NCBI RefSeq assembly: GCF_000165835.1
Contig: NC_014640.1
Span: 6,949,096-7,013,095 of the forward strand
Reading direction: 5' to 3'
Source: Achromobacter xylosoxidans A8
GTDB lineage: Bacteria; Pseudomonadota; Gammaproteobacteria; Burkholderiales; Burkholderiaceae_B
Length of the DNA stretch: 64,000 bases
The notes under the pieces are model-generated. The model ran no database searches. It was not told the origin of the DNA and saw only the letters and a program-made list of their open reading frames with translations. Positions 40,384 through 49,773 of this stretch are shown in pieces. Position numbers and translations under genes: made by a program. How positions within the stretch are numbered: position 1 is the first letter of the stretch; each line of letters starts with the position of its first letter.

Positions 40384-41751
40384 ATGGCGACAGAAATCAG
40401 AATCAAGAAATCGGGTTGGGCAATCTGGCTGAGAAGCCGTTTGCTGGCGGACAATTTGCCGGCCACGCTGTGCGCCGCGGCGCTGATGGGCCTGTTGGGG
40501 GCGCTGGCCACCGTGGTGTTTCGGGAAATGCTGGGGTGGGCGCAGATGCTGCTCGGCGGCGTAGATGCGCCACATGGCATGGTGTCAGTCGCCCGGGGGC
40601 TGAGCCCATGGCAACGCTTCCTGATGCCGGCCATAGGCGGCGCCGTAGCCGGCCTCATCCTGCAGATGGCGGCCAGATGGCTGCCTAAGCGCGGCGCGGC
40701 GGACTATATGGAGGCGATTTCCATCGGCCGCGGGGTCATCGGTTTCCGCCAGACGGTTGCGCGCAGCCTGTCGTCGATTTTTTCCATCGGCTCCGGCGCC
40801 TCCATCGGCCGTGAGGGGCCCATGGTGCAGTTGGCGGCGATGTTGTCATCCCTGACGGGACGTTATCTGGTGCTGCCGCCGCGGCATTTGCGTTTATTGG
40901 TCGCCTGCGGCGCCACGGCGGGGATCACTTCCGCCTACAACGCGCCCATTGCCGGCGCCCTGTTCATTTCCGAGATCGTTTTTGGAGCGATTGCTTCAGC
41001 CACGTTGGTGCCGCTGGTCGTATCGTCGGTCGTGGCGAACATAGTGACGCGGCAGATCCTGCATTACGACGCGGTTTTTCATATGCCGCCCTTCACTTTC
41101 GTCTCCGGATGGGAAGTCATCAACTATCTGGGGTTGGGGGTGATCGCAGGCCTGGCGGCGCCACAATTCCTGCGTTTCCTGGACACGGCGCGTGCCGCGT
41201 TCGGTCGCGTGCCCGCGCCGCTGTGGGTACGCATGGCATTGGGCGGTCTGATCGTCGGCGCCTTGTCGGTGGTGAATCCCGAGGTATGGGGCAATGGCTA
41301 CAGCGTGGTCAACAGCATGTTGCATACGCAATGGGCCTGGCAGGCGGTGGCGGCCATTCTGCTGTTGAAAACGCTGGCCACCGCGGCCAGCGTGGGGTCG
41401 GGCGCGGTGGGCGGGGTGTTCACGCCCACGCTGTTCGTGGGGGCGGCGCTGGGCGCCCTGTACGGGACCGGCCTGCAGGCCTTGTTTCCCGCGGGGGATC
41501 TGTCGGCGGTATCCAGTTATGCAGTGGTCGGCATGGGGGCTTTGCTGGCTGCCACCACCTATGCGCCATTGATGTCCATCCTGATGATTTTCGAGATGAC
41601 GCTCAGCTATGAAGTCATGTTGCCGCTGATGCTGGCTTGCATTACGGGCTACGTGATCGCGCATCGCATACGGCCGGAATCGGTGTACGCGAAATCGTTG
41701 GCCAGCAATCGGCGCGCACAACGCGTCGTGGCTAGGGAGCGCGAAGAGTGA
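40384..41751 (+). CDS. CLC-family chloride channel/transporter
   Basis: Membrane protein of 455 residues in the ClC family (ClcB-like). The three anion-filter motifs are present: GSGASIG, GREGPMV (with the gating glutamate), and GGVFTPTL. The position of the proton-pathway glutamate of E. coli ClcA (E203) appears to be Ile in LFISEIVFG, so it may act as a channel or use another proton route; this rests on a by-eye alignment. It has no CBS domains. A strong terminator follows. Confidence 0.92.
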   Translation: MATEIRIKKSGWAIWLRSRLLADNLPATLCAAALMGLLGALATVVFREMLGWAQMLLGGVDAPHGMVSVARGLSPWQRFLMPAIGGAVAGLILQMAARWLPKRGAADYMEAISIGRGVIGFRQTVARSLSSIFSIGSGASIGREGPMVQLAAMLSSLTGRYLVLPPRHLRLLVACGATAGITSAYNAPIAGALFISEIVFGAIASATLVPLVVSSVVANIVTRQILHYDAVFHMPPFTFVSGWEVINYLGLGVIAGLAAPQFLRFLDTARAAFGRVPAPLWVRMALGGLIVGALSVVNPEVWGNGYSVVNSMLHTQWAWQAVAAILLLKTLATAASVGSGAVGGVFTPTLFVGAALGALYGTGLQALFPAGDLSAVSSYAVVGMGALLAATTYAPLMSILMIFEMTLSYEVMLPLMLACITGYVIAHRIRPESVYAKSLASNRRAQRVVAREREE

Positions 41752-41798
41752 TCAAGTTTCAGTAATACGAGCAAATATTCGTATTTTATTTTGTTGAG

Positions 41799-41825
41799 AA
41801 AGGCCCTTTAAACAAGGGCCTTTTT
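41799..41825 (+). terminator. terminator after the CLC gene, overlapping the convergent GNAT gene
   Basis: AAAGGCCCTT (41799-41808) pairs with 41814-41823 around a five-base loop and is followed by TTTTT on the plus strand. The right arm encodes the last residues of the convergent GNAT protein. Confidence 0.85.
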
Positions 41826-42260
41826 CATGAAGACGCGTTTCAAACCTATCTCTTCGGCTCGATGGGTCTCCACATACCCGTATCGCGTGTAGATAGCGAT
41901 GTTCTCGGTCATTTTCTCTTGGGTGTACAGACGAATGCAGTCATACCCCGCCCGGCGCGCCGCGTCTTCGGCGAACAGCATCAGGTCGCGGCCATAGCCT
42001 TTGCCCTGCGCTTGCGGCGCCACCGCGATGTTGTCCAGCAGCAGGCAATCGTCTTCGTGAATCAGGACCAGGACACCCTGCACAGCATCCTGCGCCCGCA
42101 ATACATGGACCATGCCCTGCGCGACTCGGGCCGGATAATCATCCCGCATCGGCCCGGGTATCGCGCCAATGCGGGCGACATAGGGTCCGTAGGCTTGCGC
42201 CACGACCCGCTCGATGTCGGGCAGGTCTTCGGAGGTGGCGAGGCGTATGTCGGGGGGCAT
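41808..42260 (-). CDS. GNAT-family N-acetyltransferase
   Basis: 150-residue single-domain acetyltransferase. Acetyl-CoA motif A is seen as VAPQAQGKGYGRDLMLFAED, and the C-terminal ENIAIYTRYGYVE is typical of GNATs. The substrate is unknown. It converges on the CLC gene, its 3' end being part of the CLC terminator hairpin. It diverges from a small gene at 42446 over a 185-base gap with a strong palindrome. Confidence 0.88.
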   Translation of the reverse strand: MPPDIRLATSEDLPDIERVVAQAYGPYVARIGAIPGPMRDDYPARVAQGMVHVLRAQDAVQGVLVLIHEDDCLLLDNIAVAPQAQGKGYGRDLMLFAEDAARRAGYDCIRLYTQEKMTENIAIYTRYGYVETHRAEEIGLKRVFMKKALV

Positions 42261-42347
42261 GCGAATTCCGGATAGTGCGCTGCCCGGCGTGGGCGGGTTT
42301 CCCGGGAATATAGGACGTTCGGGCCGTCGCAGGATTGTTTTGCCAAA

Positions 42348-42368
42348 TAGTTATAAAATTTATAACTA
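42348..42368. promoter_or_regulatory. AT-rich palindromic operator candidate
   Basis: TAGTTATAAA and TTTATAACTA are perfect ten-base arms around one base, in the gap between the divergent GNAT gene and the small gene at 42446. The shape fits a MarR-type operator; a MarR-like gene lies 1 kb away. Confidence 0.55.
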
Positions 42369-42445
42369 ATAGTTCGCGTGTATACCCCGAAGATGATGTG
42401 CGATCACCGAAGAAAATACTTGAGTGATCTCGCAAAGGAGTGTCA

Positions 42446-42781
42446 ATGGCACCTAATACGTCTTTCCCGGTGAATGGCGCGTCCGACAACCTGTGGGATG
42501 AGTATGCAAAGTTCCACGAGGCTTGTTCAGGCGTGCTGGATCGGGTCGAGCAGCACAGGGATAGCGGCATCGCCTTGTCGGAAAGTGAGTTGTCGGAGCT
42601 GAGAACCATGGTGCTCAACCTCAACGCGTTCGGGCGGGTGTTGCATGGCAAAAGAGCGCGGGAAATGCGTCAGCTGGCCGACCGCGCCGAACGCGTGTTG
42701 GGTCACGTCGAAGCGTCGCCTCGCGCGCAGATCAAGGAAGAGAGCGAGTCCGAGGACAACTCTGCCGCAGTGACGGGCTGA
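42446..42781 (+). CDS. small hypothetical protein
   Basis: I do not recognise this 111-residue protein (MAPNTSFPVNGASDNLWDEY). The ATG at 42446 is preceded by AAAGGAG, a strong ribosome site, so it is probably expressed. The sequence is soluble, acidic at the C-terminus (KEESESEDNS) and looks mostly helical (ESELSELRTMVLNLNAFGRV and REMRQLADRAERVLGHV), with no cysteine motif or membrane segment beyond one Cys near residue 27. It lies after an AT-rich palindrome. Confidence 0.7.
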   Translation: MAPNTSFPVNGASDNLWDEYAKFHEACSGVLDRVEQHRDSGIALSESELSELRTMVLNLNAFGRVLHGKRAREMRQLADRAERVLGHVEASPRAQIKEESESEDNSAAVTG

Positions 42782-42805
42782 GCCTGAGCGCAGGACCATG
42801 TATTG

Positions 42806-43363
42806 TCATGCGGGCCGCCGGCGCAGGAGTGAGCGCCCCATGGCCCCGATCATCTTGAGCGTGTACAACACGAACAAGGATCCCGTAATGTCTCCGGTCA
42901 GCATCGCGATGAAGCCGTCCGCGAGCGCGGACCTTTCTCCCTGCAGAAAGAACCAGAGATGGTGAATCGCCGTGTTCATCAGTGCATAGACTACGGCGCA
43001 AATCAGCAGGCGCCAGGCGGTGAGATTGCCCAGGTCCGGCTGCAGCCGCAACGCCGATCTGGCCCAGCGGTAAGCCAGATAGGGAGCGGCGGCGGCCATG
43101 ATGCCGCCCGCCACCGAGCGCAGGACGTCGTCGGGAAAATAATAGAAAAAGCAGGCCAGCCAGGATCCCGCCAACAGGCCCAGCGCCGCTGGCAGGCCGA
43201 ACAGCAGCGTGCATATCAGGCGCACGCCTGCTGGCAGATAGATCCAGTTGATGCCGCGCACAAACTCAAGGTTGGTGAAAACCCACTCATTGACTGCCAG
43301 ACTGCCCAGGAACAGTGCCATCGTCACCAGAGCCCATTTGCCCTGATCTAGAATGTTCTCCAT
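42806..43363 (-). CDS. MASE1-like integral membrane protein without effector domain
   Basis: 185 residues with five or six hydrophobic segments. The stretch GINWIYLPAGVRLICTLLFG resembles the MASE1 membrane sensor motif found in front of kinases and cyclic-di-GMP enzymes, but no output domain follows. The protein ends in RSLLRRRPA. Function is unknown; it may be a stand-alone sensor or carrier. The ATG ends at 43363 and diverges from the MarR-like gene with 42 bases between them. Confidence 0.72.
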   Translation of the reverse strand: MENILDQGKWALVTMALFLGSLAVNEWVFTNLEFVRGINWIYLPAGVRLICTLLFGLPAALGLLAGSWLACFFYYFPDDVLRSVAGGIMAAAAPYLAYRWARSALRLQPDLGNLTAWRLLICAVVYALMNTAIHHLWFFLQGERSALADGFIAMLTGDITGSLFVLYTLKMIGAMGRSLLRRRPA

Positions 43364-43405
43364 GCCTCGAATTCCGCCGCTTATCGGTCGCTGCGTCCAT
43401 TATCC

Positions 43406-43762
43406 ATGAAAGAAAAAAAGAGACCTGCCGATATCTACCTGCGCTTTCTGCGCCTGGCCGATGCGCTGCGCGGCCTGCCTTCCTTGCCGTCGCTCGATCC
43501 CATGGAAGAACGCATACTCACGCTGATAGCGCGGGCATCGCAGGAACAGCGCCGCTTGTCCGTGCGCGACGTGATGGCGGTGGACAGCATAGGCTCGCCC
43601 GCGACTTTGCATGCGCGCTTGAAATCCATGCGTGAGAAAGGCTGGGTGCTGCTTGTCGATACCGAAGATGCGCGCCGCAAGCAGGTTGAATTGAGCCAGG
43701 CCGCGCTGTCGCATTTCGACCGCTTGTCCGAATGCCTGGTGGAAGCGGCGCGCAAGCACTGA
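43406..43762 (+). CDS. small MarR-like winged-helix regulator
   Basis: 118 residues with a central winged helix (LDPMEERILTLIARASQEQRRLSVRDVMA, then SPATLHARLKSMREKGWV and a basic wing DARRKQVELS). This is the MarR arrangement, though shorter than standard MarR proteins. It diverges from the MASE1-like gene 42 bases away and may regulate it. It ends 38 bases before the convergent mnmE stop. Confidence 0.75.
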   Translation: MKEKKRPADIYLRFLRLADALRGLPSLPSLDPMEERILTLIARASQEQRRLSVRDVMAVDSIGSPATLHARLKSMREKGWVLLVDTEDARRKQVELSQAALSHFDRLSECLVEAARKH

Positions 43763-43800
43763 ATGCCGGGCTGCGGCGCTGCAACACGCGATAGCGCGGC

Positions 43801-45153
43801 TTATTTCCCGATGCAGAAGCTCGAGAAAATCTCGCCCAGCAGATCGTCGCTGGTGAACTTGCCCGTGATGCTGGACAGGCTGTCATGCGCCAGCCGCAGT
43901 TCTTCCGCAAACAGGTCCAGCACCCGGTCGTCCTGCTCCGCATGCGCGCCGGCAAGTTCCAGGTGCTCCGCCGCATCCTGCAGGGCGTGCAGATGCCGTT
44001 CGCGCGCCAGCCAGGGGGATTCGCCCCCGGGATTCCAGCCGGCGATACGCAGCAACTCCGCGCGCAGTTCGTCCAGACCCGCGCCGCGCTTGGCCGAGAT
44101 GCCTAGTTCCTGAGGGCCGGCAGCAAAGGGTGTGGATAACAGGTCCACCTTGTTGAAAACCTTGAGCACCGGCGTGCGCGGCGGCAGGCGCGCGGTGATC
44201 TGCGCGTCGAGCTCGTCGCCGGGCTGGGTGGCATCCTGCAGATGCAGGATCACGTCGGCGCGCTCGATCTCCTGCCAGGTACGCGCGATGCCTATGCTCT
44301 CGACCGTGTCCTCGGTTTCCCTGAGGCCCGCCGTATCGACGATGTGCAGCGGCACGCCGTCGATGTGGATCTCCTGCACCACCTTGTCGCGCGTCGTGCC
44401 CGCGATCGGCGTGACGATGGCGATGTCGTCGCCGGCCAGCGCGTTGAGCAGGCTGGACTTGCCCACATTGGGTTGGCCGGCCAACACCACGTGCAGGCCT
44501 TCGCGCAGGATCACACCCTGGCGCGCCTGCGCGATCAGCTTGGAGAGATCGGCGGTCAAGGCTTCCAGGGTAGGACGGGCTTGATACTTTTCGAGGAAGT
44601 CGATCTCTTCCTCGGGGAAATCCAGGGTTGCTTCGACCAGCATGCGCAAATGGATAATGCGGTCCGACAGGTCGTTCACGCGCGCGGAAAAATCGCCCGA
44701 CAGCGATGCCATGGCGCCGCGCGCCGCGGCCACCGACGAGGCCTCGATCAAATCGGCTACGGCTTCTGCCTGAGCCAGGTCCATGCGGTCGTTGAGGAAG
44801 GCGCGGCGCGTGAATTCGCCGGGTTCGGCCAGCCGGATGTCGAGGTCGCGGCCTGCGGCCAGGCAGCTTTCCAGTACGCGGCGCAGTACGGCCGGGCCGC
44901 CATGCCCTTGCAGTTCGAGCACGTCTTCGCCGGTATAGGAATGCGGCGCGCGGAAGTAGATGGCGATGCCTTCGTCCAGCAATTCGCCGGCGCCGGATTT
45001 GAACGGCAGGTAGTGCGCATGGCGCGGCGTCAGTTCGCGCTGGAACAGGCGGCGTACGAGTTCGGACAGGTCCGTGCCGGAGATGCGGACGACGCCGATA
45101 CCGCCTCTTCCGGGGGCGGTTGCGATGGCGGCGATGGGGGCGTAGGCGGACAT
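43801..45153 (-). CDS. mnmE: tRNA modification GTPase MnmE (TrmE)
   Basis: GTPase partner of MnmG in wobble-uridine modification. I start it at the ATG ending at 45153 ([20 protein letters not shown]), giving 450 residues. The N-terminal tetrahydrofolate-binding domain is followed by helices and a GTPase domain with P-loop GQPNVGKS at 226-233, a [10 protein letters not shown] switch II and the NKVD motif. The C-terminus is the required CIGK. The frame contains a DnaA box at 44131-44139. Confidence 0.97.
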   Translation of the reverse strand: MSAYAPIAAIATAPGRGGIGVVRISGTDLSELVRRLFQRELTPRHAHYLPFKSGAGELLDEGIAIYFRAPHSYTGEDVLELQGHGGPAVLRRVLESCLAAGRDLDIRLAEPGEFTRRAFLNDRMDLAQAEAVADLIEASSVAAARGAMASLSGDFSARVNDLSDRIIHLRMLVEATLDFPEEEIDFLEKYQARPTLEALTADLSKLIAQARQGVILREGLHVVLAGQPNVGKSSLLNALAGDDIAIVTPIAGTTRDKVVQEIHIDGVPLHIVDTAGLRETEDTVESIGIARTWQEIERADVILHLQDATQPGDELDAQITARLPPRTPVLKVFNKVDLLSTPFAAGPQELGISAKRGAGLDELRAELLRIAGWNPGGESPWLARERHLHALQDAAEHLELAGAHAEQDDRVLDLFAEELRLAHDSLSSITGKFTSDDLLGEIFSSFCIGK

Positions 45154-45268
45154 ATTTCGGGCAAGGCGAGGCGAGAACAATAAGGGAATATAACTGTTGC
45201 GCCGTCCCTTGTTTGCTGGTTAATGTGGCCCGGAGGTTCAAAACCCGAAACAATCCAGGGAGATCACA

Positions 45269-46855
45269 ATGGCATCTCGGTTTTCGCGTGTCTTGGCCTG
45301 CGGCTCAGCCGCGGTGATATTGGCCTTCGGCACATTCAGTTCGGCTATGGCCCGCGATCTGGTGATCGCCCTGAAGACCGAGCCGTCCTCGATGGATCCG
45401 CAGTATCACGCGCTCACGCCCAATACGCAGATCTCCCAGACCATTTTCGATACCCTGGTTGCCACCGACGCGCAGCTCAAACCGCAGCCCGCGCTGGCCG
45501 AGTCCTGGACCGTGGACGGCAAGGTGTGGACCTTCAAACTGCGTCCCAATGTGAAGTTCTCCGACGGCACGCCGTTCACCGCGGAAGACGTGGTCTTTAC
45601 TTATGCGCGTGTGCCCAAGGTGCCCAACAGCCCTTCGCCCTTCACGCTGTATCTGGGCTCGGTCGAGAAGACCGAAGCGGTCGATGCCAGCACCGTGCGC
45701 ATCACCACCAAGGACGTGGCGCCGAACCTGCTGGTGAACCTGGCGCAATTGCCCATCATGTCGAAGAAGGCGGCGTCCGGCCCGGCCGCGGAAGGCAAGA
45801 CGACCACCGAACTCAATAGCGGCGACGGCCTGATCGGCACCGGTCCCTACAAGTTCGTGTCGTGGAAGCGTGGCGCTGAATTCGTGCTGGCGCGCAACGA
45901 CAATTATTGGGGCAAGAAGCCCGAATGGGATCGGGTGGTCTACCGCCCCATCAGCAACGCGGCGGCGCGCGTGGCCGCGCTGCTTGCCGGCGACGTCGAC
46001 ATGATCGAGGATCCTCCGACCGATGACCTGCCCAAGCTGAAGGGCGACAAGAAGCTATATGTGGAAGAAACTCCGTCGGTACGCGTTGTGTACCTGGCGC
46101 TGGATCAGTTCGCCGAACCGTCGCCCGGCGTGCAAGGCACCGACAAGAACCCCATGAAGGACAAGCGCGTGCGCGAGGCGCTGTCATTGGCGATCAACCG
46201 CGATGCGCTGGTCGAGCGCGTGATGGGCGGCGTGGCGCTGCCCGCAGGCAATCTGCTGCCCTACCCCATGTTCGGTTCCAGCAAGGAACATTCCAAGGCG
46301 CCCAAGGCCGACGTGGAAAAGGCCAAGGCGCTGCTGAAGGAAGCGGGCTATCCCAATGGATTCTCCATCACGCTGGGTTCGCCGTCGGGCCGCTATGTCA
46401 ACGATTCGAAGGTGGCGCAGGCAATTGCGTCGATGTGGACCCGCATCGGCGTGAAGACCAGTGTGGATGCAATGGCGCCCCCGGTGTTCTTCAAGAACCG
46501 CGACAGCTATGCGTTCTCGGCCTATCTGGCGGGCTGGTCCGTGACCAGCGGCGAGATGTCCAACGCGCTGACGTCGTTGCTGGTGACGCGCAATCCGGAA
46601 GCGGGCCTGGGCACCACCAACCGCAGCCGCTATTCCAACCCCAATATGGACGCGCTGGTGAAGGAAGCCTCGTCCACCATGGACGACGCCAAGCGCGCGG
46701 ACCTGTTGTCCAAGGCCAGCAACATCGCCATGGACGACTACGCCATGCTGCCGGTGCATTTTGAACTGTCGGTATGGGCGATGAAGAGCGACATCCGCTA
46801 TCAGGGCCGTCCCGACCAGGTCACGCTCGCGCAGTTTGCAACGCTGAAGAAGTAA
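45269..46855 (+). CDS. ABC transporter substrate-binding protein, peptide/opine/nickel type (family 5)
   Basis: 528-residue periplasmic receptor with signal peptide (cleavage near AMA at about 28). The mature part starts RDLVIALKTEPSSMDPQYHAL, typical of DppA/OppA-like proteins, and includes GTGPYKFVSWKRG. It opens a five-gene importer operon followed by an M20 amidohydrolase, which suggests the ligand is a peptide or N-acyl amino acid; this is inference. Confidence 0.92.
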   Translation: MASRFSRVLACGSAAVILAFGTFSSAMARDLVIALKTEPSSMDPQYHALTPNTQISQTIFDTLVATDAQLKPQPALAESWTVDGKVWTFKLRPNVKFSDGTPFTAEDVVFTYARVPKVPNSPSPFTLYLGSVEKTEAVDASTVRITTKDVAPNLLVNLAQLPIMSKKAASGPAAEGKTTTELNSGDGLIGTGPYKFVSWKRGAEFVLARNDNYWGKKPEWDRVVYRPISNAAARVAALLAGDVDMIEDPPTDDLPKLKGDKKLYVEETPSVRVVYLALDQFAEPSPGVQGTDKNPMKDKRVREALSLAINRDALVERVMGGVALPAGNLLPYPMFGSSKEHSKAPKADVEKAKALLKEAGYPNGFSITLGSPSGRYVNDSKVAQAIASMWTRIGVKTSVDAMAPPVFFKNRDSYAFSAYLAGWSVTSGEMSNALTSLLVTRNPEAGLGTTNRSRYSNPNMDALVKEASSTMDDAKRADLLSKASNIAMDDYAMLPVHFELSVWAMKSDIRYQGRPDQVTLAQFATLKK

Positions 46856-46862
46856 GGCGCTA

Positions 46863-47837
46863 GTGCTTGCAACAATCGTAAGAAGGCTGCTGCAGACCAT
46901 CGTCGTCATGCTCGTCATGTCGGCGCTGGTCTTCGCCGGCATCTACATGGTGGGCGATCCGGTGTCGATGCTGGCGAGCCCCGAGGCCACCGAGGCGCAA
47001 CGCGCCGCGGTGCGCGCATCGCTGGGCCTGGACCTGCCGCTCTGGCGGCAATACCTGATCTTCATGGGCCAGGCGGTGCGCGGCGATTTCGGCAATAGCT
47101 TCCTGACGGGCGAACCGGCCATGAGGCTGATCCTGGAGCGCATGCCGGCCACCGTGGAGCTGGCCTGTGTGGCCATGCTGCTGTCGGTGCTGATCGGCGT
47201 GCCGCTGGGCATCCTGGCGGGCCTGAAGCCCAAGGCGGTCGGTTCGCGCGCCATCATGACAGGCTCGGTGCTGGGCTTTTCGCTGCCCAACTTCTGGGTC
47301 GGCCTGATGCTCATCATGGTGTTCGCGGTGATCCTGGGCTGGGTGCCGGCGGGCGGGCGCGGCCAGACCGTCAGCATCGGCTCGCTGCAGCTCAGCGTGT
47401 TGACCTTTGACGGCTGGCTGAGCTTGGCGCTGCCCGCGGCCACGATCGCAATCGCCAAGTGCGCAATGATCATCCGCGTGACGCGGGCGGCCACGCGCGA
47501 AGCCTTGCCCATGGACTACATCAAGTTCGCGCGCGCCAAGGGCTTGTCTGAAAAGCGCGTGTTGGGCGTGCATCTGCTCAAGAACATTCTGATCCCGGTG
47601 GTGACGGTGGCAGGCCTTGAATTCGGCCAGGTGATGGCGTTCGCCGTCGTCACCGAGACCGTGTTTTCTTGGCCGGGCATGGGCAAGCTGCTGATCGATT
47701 CCATCATCAATCTGGATCGTCCGGTGGTGGTCGCATACCTGCTCTTGATCGTGTTCTTCCTGGTCATGTTGAATCTGGTGGTGGACATCATCTACACGGT
47801 GCTGGACCCCCGCGTACGCTTGGATAGCCGCCGATGA
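46863..47837 (+). CDS. peptide-type ABC transporter permease (DppB-like)
   Basis: 324 residues with six membrane segments and an EAA loop (FARAKGLSEKRVLGVHLLKN). The start is GTG at 46863, seven bases after the binding-protein stop codon. The N-terminal helix LQTIVVMLVMSALVFAG and the long periplasmic region are typical of DppB. It overlaps the next permease gene by four bases. Confidence 0.93.
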   Translation: MLATIVRRLLQTIVVMLVMSALVFAGIYMVGDPVSMLASPEATEAQRAAVRASLGLDLPLWRQYLIFMGQAVRGDFGNSFLTGEPAMRLILERMPATVELACVAMLLSVLIGVPLGILAGLKPKAVGSRAIMTGSVLGFSLPNFWVGLMLIMVFAVILGWVPAGGRGQTVSIGSLQLSVLTFDGWLSLALPAATIAIAKCAMIIRVTRAATREALPMDYIKFARAKGLSEKRVLGVHLLKNILIPVVTVAGLEFGQVMAFAVVTETVFSWPGMGKLLIDSIINLDRPVVVAYLLLIVFFLVMLNLVVDIIYTVLDPRVRLDSRR

Positions 47838-48754
47838 ACACACCCGCCACCGCCGCCGCGCCGCCGGTTCAGGCCAAGGAGCAAACACCCTGGCGCCGCT
47901 TCCTGTCGGATTTCTTCGCCAGCAAGCTGGCCACGCTGGGCCTGATCATGCTGGTCCTGATCGTGGGCGCGGCGCTGCTTGCGCCGTGGATCGCGCCGCA
48001 GAATCCCTATGACCTGGCGACGCTGGACATCATGGATTCCAAGCTCAAGCCGGGCAGCGAAAGCGGCGACGGCAGCATGCGCTATTGGTTGGGCACCGAC
48101 GGCCTGGCGCGCGACTTGTTTTCGGCGATTCTGTACGGCATGCGCACCAGCCTGCTGGTGGCCAGCGTGTCGGTGCTGGCGGCCTTTGGCATCGGCGCCA
48201 CGGTGGGTTTGGTGGCGGCCTATTTCGGCGGGCGCATCGATGCCTTGCTGATGCGGATTGTGGATATCCAGTTGTCGTTCCCCGCCATCCTGGTTGCACT
48301 GATGCTGCTGGCGATTCTGGGCAAGGGTGTGGATAAGGTGATCATCGCGCTGATCGTGGTGCAGTGGGCGTACTTCGCGCGCGCCGCGCGCGGCGCGGCG
48401 CTGGTCGAACGCGGCAAGGAATACGTGGAGGCGGCGCGCTGCATGTCGCTGTCCTGGGGGCGCGTGCTGTTCCGCCATGTGCTGCCGAACTGTATGCCGC
48501 CCTTGATCGTGATCGCCACCATCGATCTGGCGCACGCTATCGCGCTCGAAGCCACGCTGTCATTCCTGGGCGTGGGCGTGCCGGTGACGGAGCCATCGCT
48601 GGGCATGCTGATCTACAACGGTTTCGAGTACCTGCTGTCCGGCCAGTACTGGATCTCCTTCTTTCCCGGCATTGCTCTGGCGCTGGCCATCGTCGCCATC
48701 AACTTGGTGGGCGACCATTTGCGCGACGTGCTCAACCCGCGCCACGCGAACTGA
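47834..48754 (+). CDS. peptide-type ABC transporter permease (DppC-like)
   Basis: 306 residues. It has an N-terminal cytoplasmic extension with LWRRF-like PWRRFLSDFFASKLA, the DppC hallmark LGTDGLARDLFSAILYG, and an EAA loop (EAARCMSLSWGRVLFRHVLPN). Its ATG overlaps the preceding stop by four bases. The frame contains a DnaA box at 48328-48336. Confidence 0.93.
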   Translation: MNTPATAAAPPVQAKEQTPWRRFLSDFFASKLATLGLIMLVLIVGAALLAPWIAPQNPYDLATLDIMDSKLKPGSESGDGSMRYWLGTDGLARDLFSAILYGMRTSLLVASVSVLAAFGIGATVGLVAAYFGGRIDALLMRIVDIQLSFPAILVALMLLAILGKGVDKVIIALIVVQWAYFARAARGAALVERGKEYVEAARCMSLSWGRVLFRHVLPNCMPPLIVIATIDLAHAIALEATLSFLGVGVPVTEPSLGMLIYNGFEYLLSGQYWISFFPGIALALAIVAINLVGDHLRDVLNPRHAN

Positions 48755-48765
48755 GGGCGGGTGCG

Positions 48766-49773
48766 ATGCAGACTCCTGTGGAAAAGTCCTTGTCGTCGCC
48801 CACGCCCATTCTTGAGGTGCATGGCCTGAAGACGCATTTCTTCACGCGCAACGGCGTGGTGAAGGCGGTGGATGGCGTGGACCTGACGCTGGCCGAAGGC
48901 GAGATCCTGGGGCTGGTAGGCGAATCGGGATCGGGTAAGAGCATCACCGGCTTTTCGCTGATGGGGCTGCTGGATGAGCCGGGCCGCATTGTCGACGGCA
49001 CCTTGCGGTTCAACGGCGAAGACCTGCGCAGCGCAACGCCCGCACGCTGGCGTGCGATCAGGGGCCAGGAGATCGCCATGATCTTCCAGGATCCCATGAT
49101 GACCCTGAACCCGGTGCTGCGCGTCGATACGCAAATGATCGAGGCGGTGCAGGCGCATGGCAAGGTATCGCGCGAGCAGGCGCGCCAGCGCGCCGTGCAG
49201 ACGCTGGCCATGGTGGGCATCCCTTCGCCCGAGGAACGGCTGCGCACCTATCCGCATCAGCTGTCCGGCGGCATGCGGCAGCGCGTGGCGATCGCGATCG
49301 CGCTGTTGAATTCGCCGCGCATGATCATCGCCGACGAGCCCACCACCGCGCTCGACGTGACCATACAAGGGCAGATCCTGTTCGAAGTGCAGAAGCTGTG
49401 CCGCGAGACCGGCACGGCGCTCATCTGGATCACGCATGACCTGGCGGTGGTGGCGGGCCTGGCGGATCGCGTCGCGGTCATGTATGCGGGCCGCGTGGTG
49501 GAAACCGGCAGCACGCAGGCCGTCATCAGCCATCCCATGCATCCCTACACGCATGGCTTGATCGCTTCCATTCCCACGCCCGAATCGCGCGGCAAGCCGT
49601 TGGTTCCGATTCCGGGCATGACGCCGTCGCTGCTCAATCTGCCCCAGGGCTGTGCGTTCCGCGGGCGCTGTCCGCGCGCTACCGACGCCTGTCTGGTCGA
49701 ACCGCAGCCGGTGGAAGTGCGCCCGGCGCAATGGGTGCGTTGCTGGCATGCCGGAGGACCAGACATCAAATGA
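48766..49773 (+). CDS. peptide-type ABC transporter ATP-binding protein (DppD-like)
   Basis: 335 residues from the ATG at 48766 ([18 protein letters not shown]); a longer in-frame extension overlaps the permease gene. Walker A GESGSGKS, signature LSGGMRQR, Walker [13 protein letters not shown] and the OppD/F C-terminal motif [11 protein letters not shown] with Cys residues are present. Its stop overlaps the next ATG (ATGA). Confidence 0.94.
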   Translation: MQTPVEKSLSSPTPILEVHGLKTHFFTRNGVVKAVDGVDLTLAEGEILGLVGESGSGKSITGFSLMGLLDEPGRIVDGTLRFNGEDLRSATPARWRAIRGQEIAMIFQDPMMTLNPVLRVDTQMIEAVQAHGKVSREQARQRAVQTLAMVGIPSPEERLRTYPHQLSGGMRQRVAIAIALLNSPRMIIADEPTTALDVTIQGQILFEVQKLCRETGTALIWITHDLAVVAGLADRVAVMYAGRVVETGSTQAVISHPMHPYTHGLIASIPTPESRGKPLVPIPGMTPSLLNLPQGCAFRGRCPRATDACLVEPQPVEVRPAQWVRCWHAGGPDIK

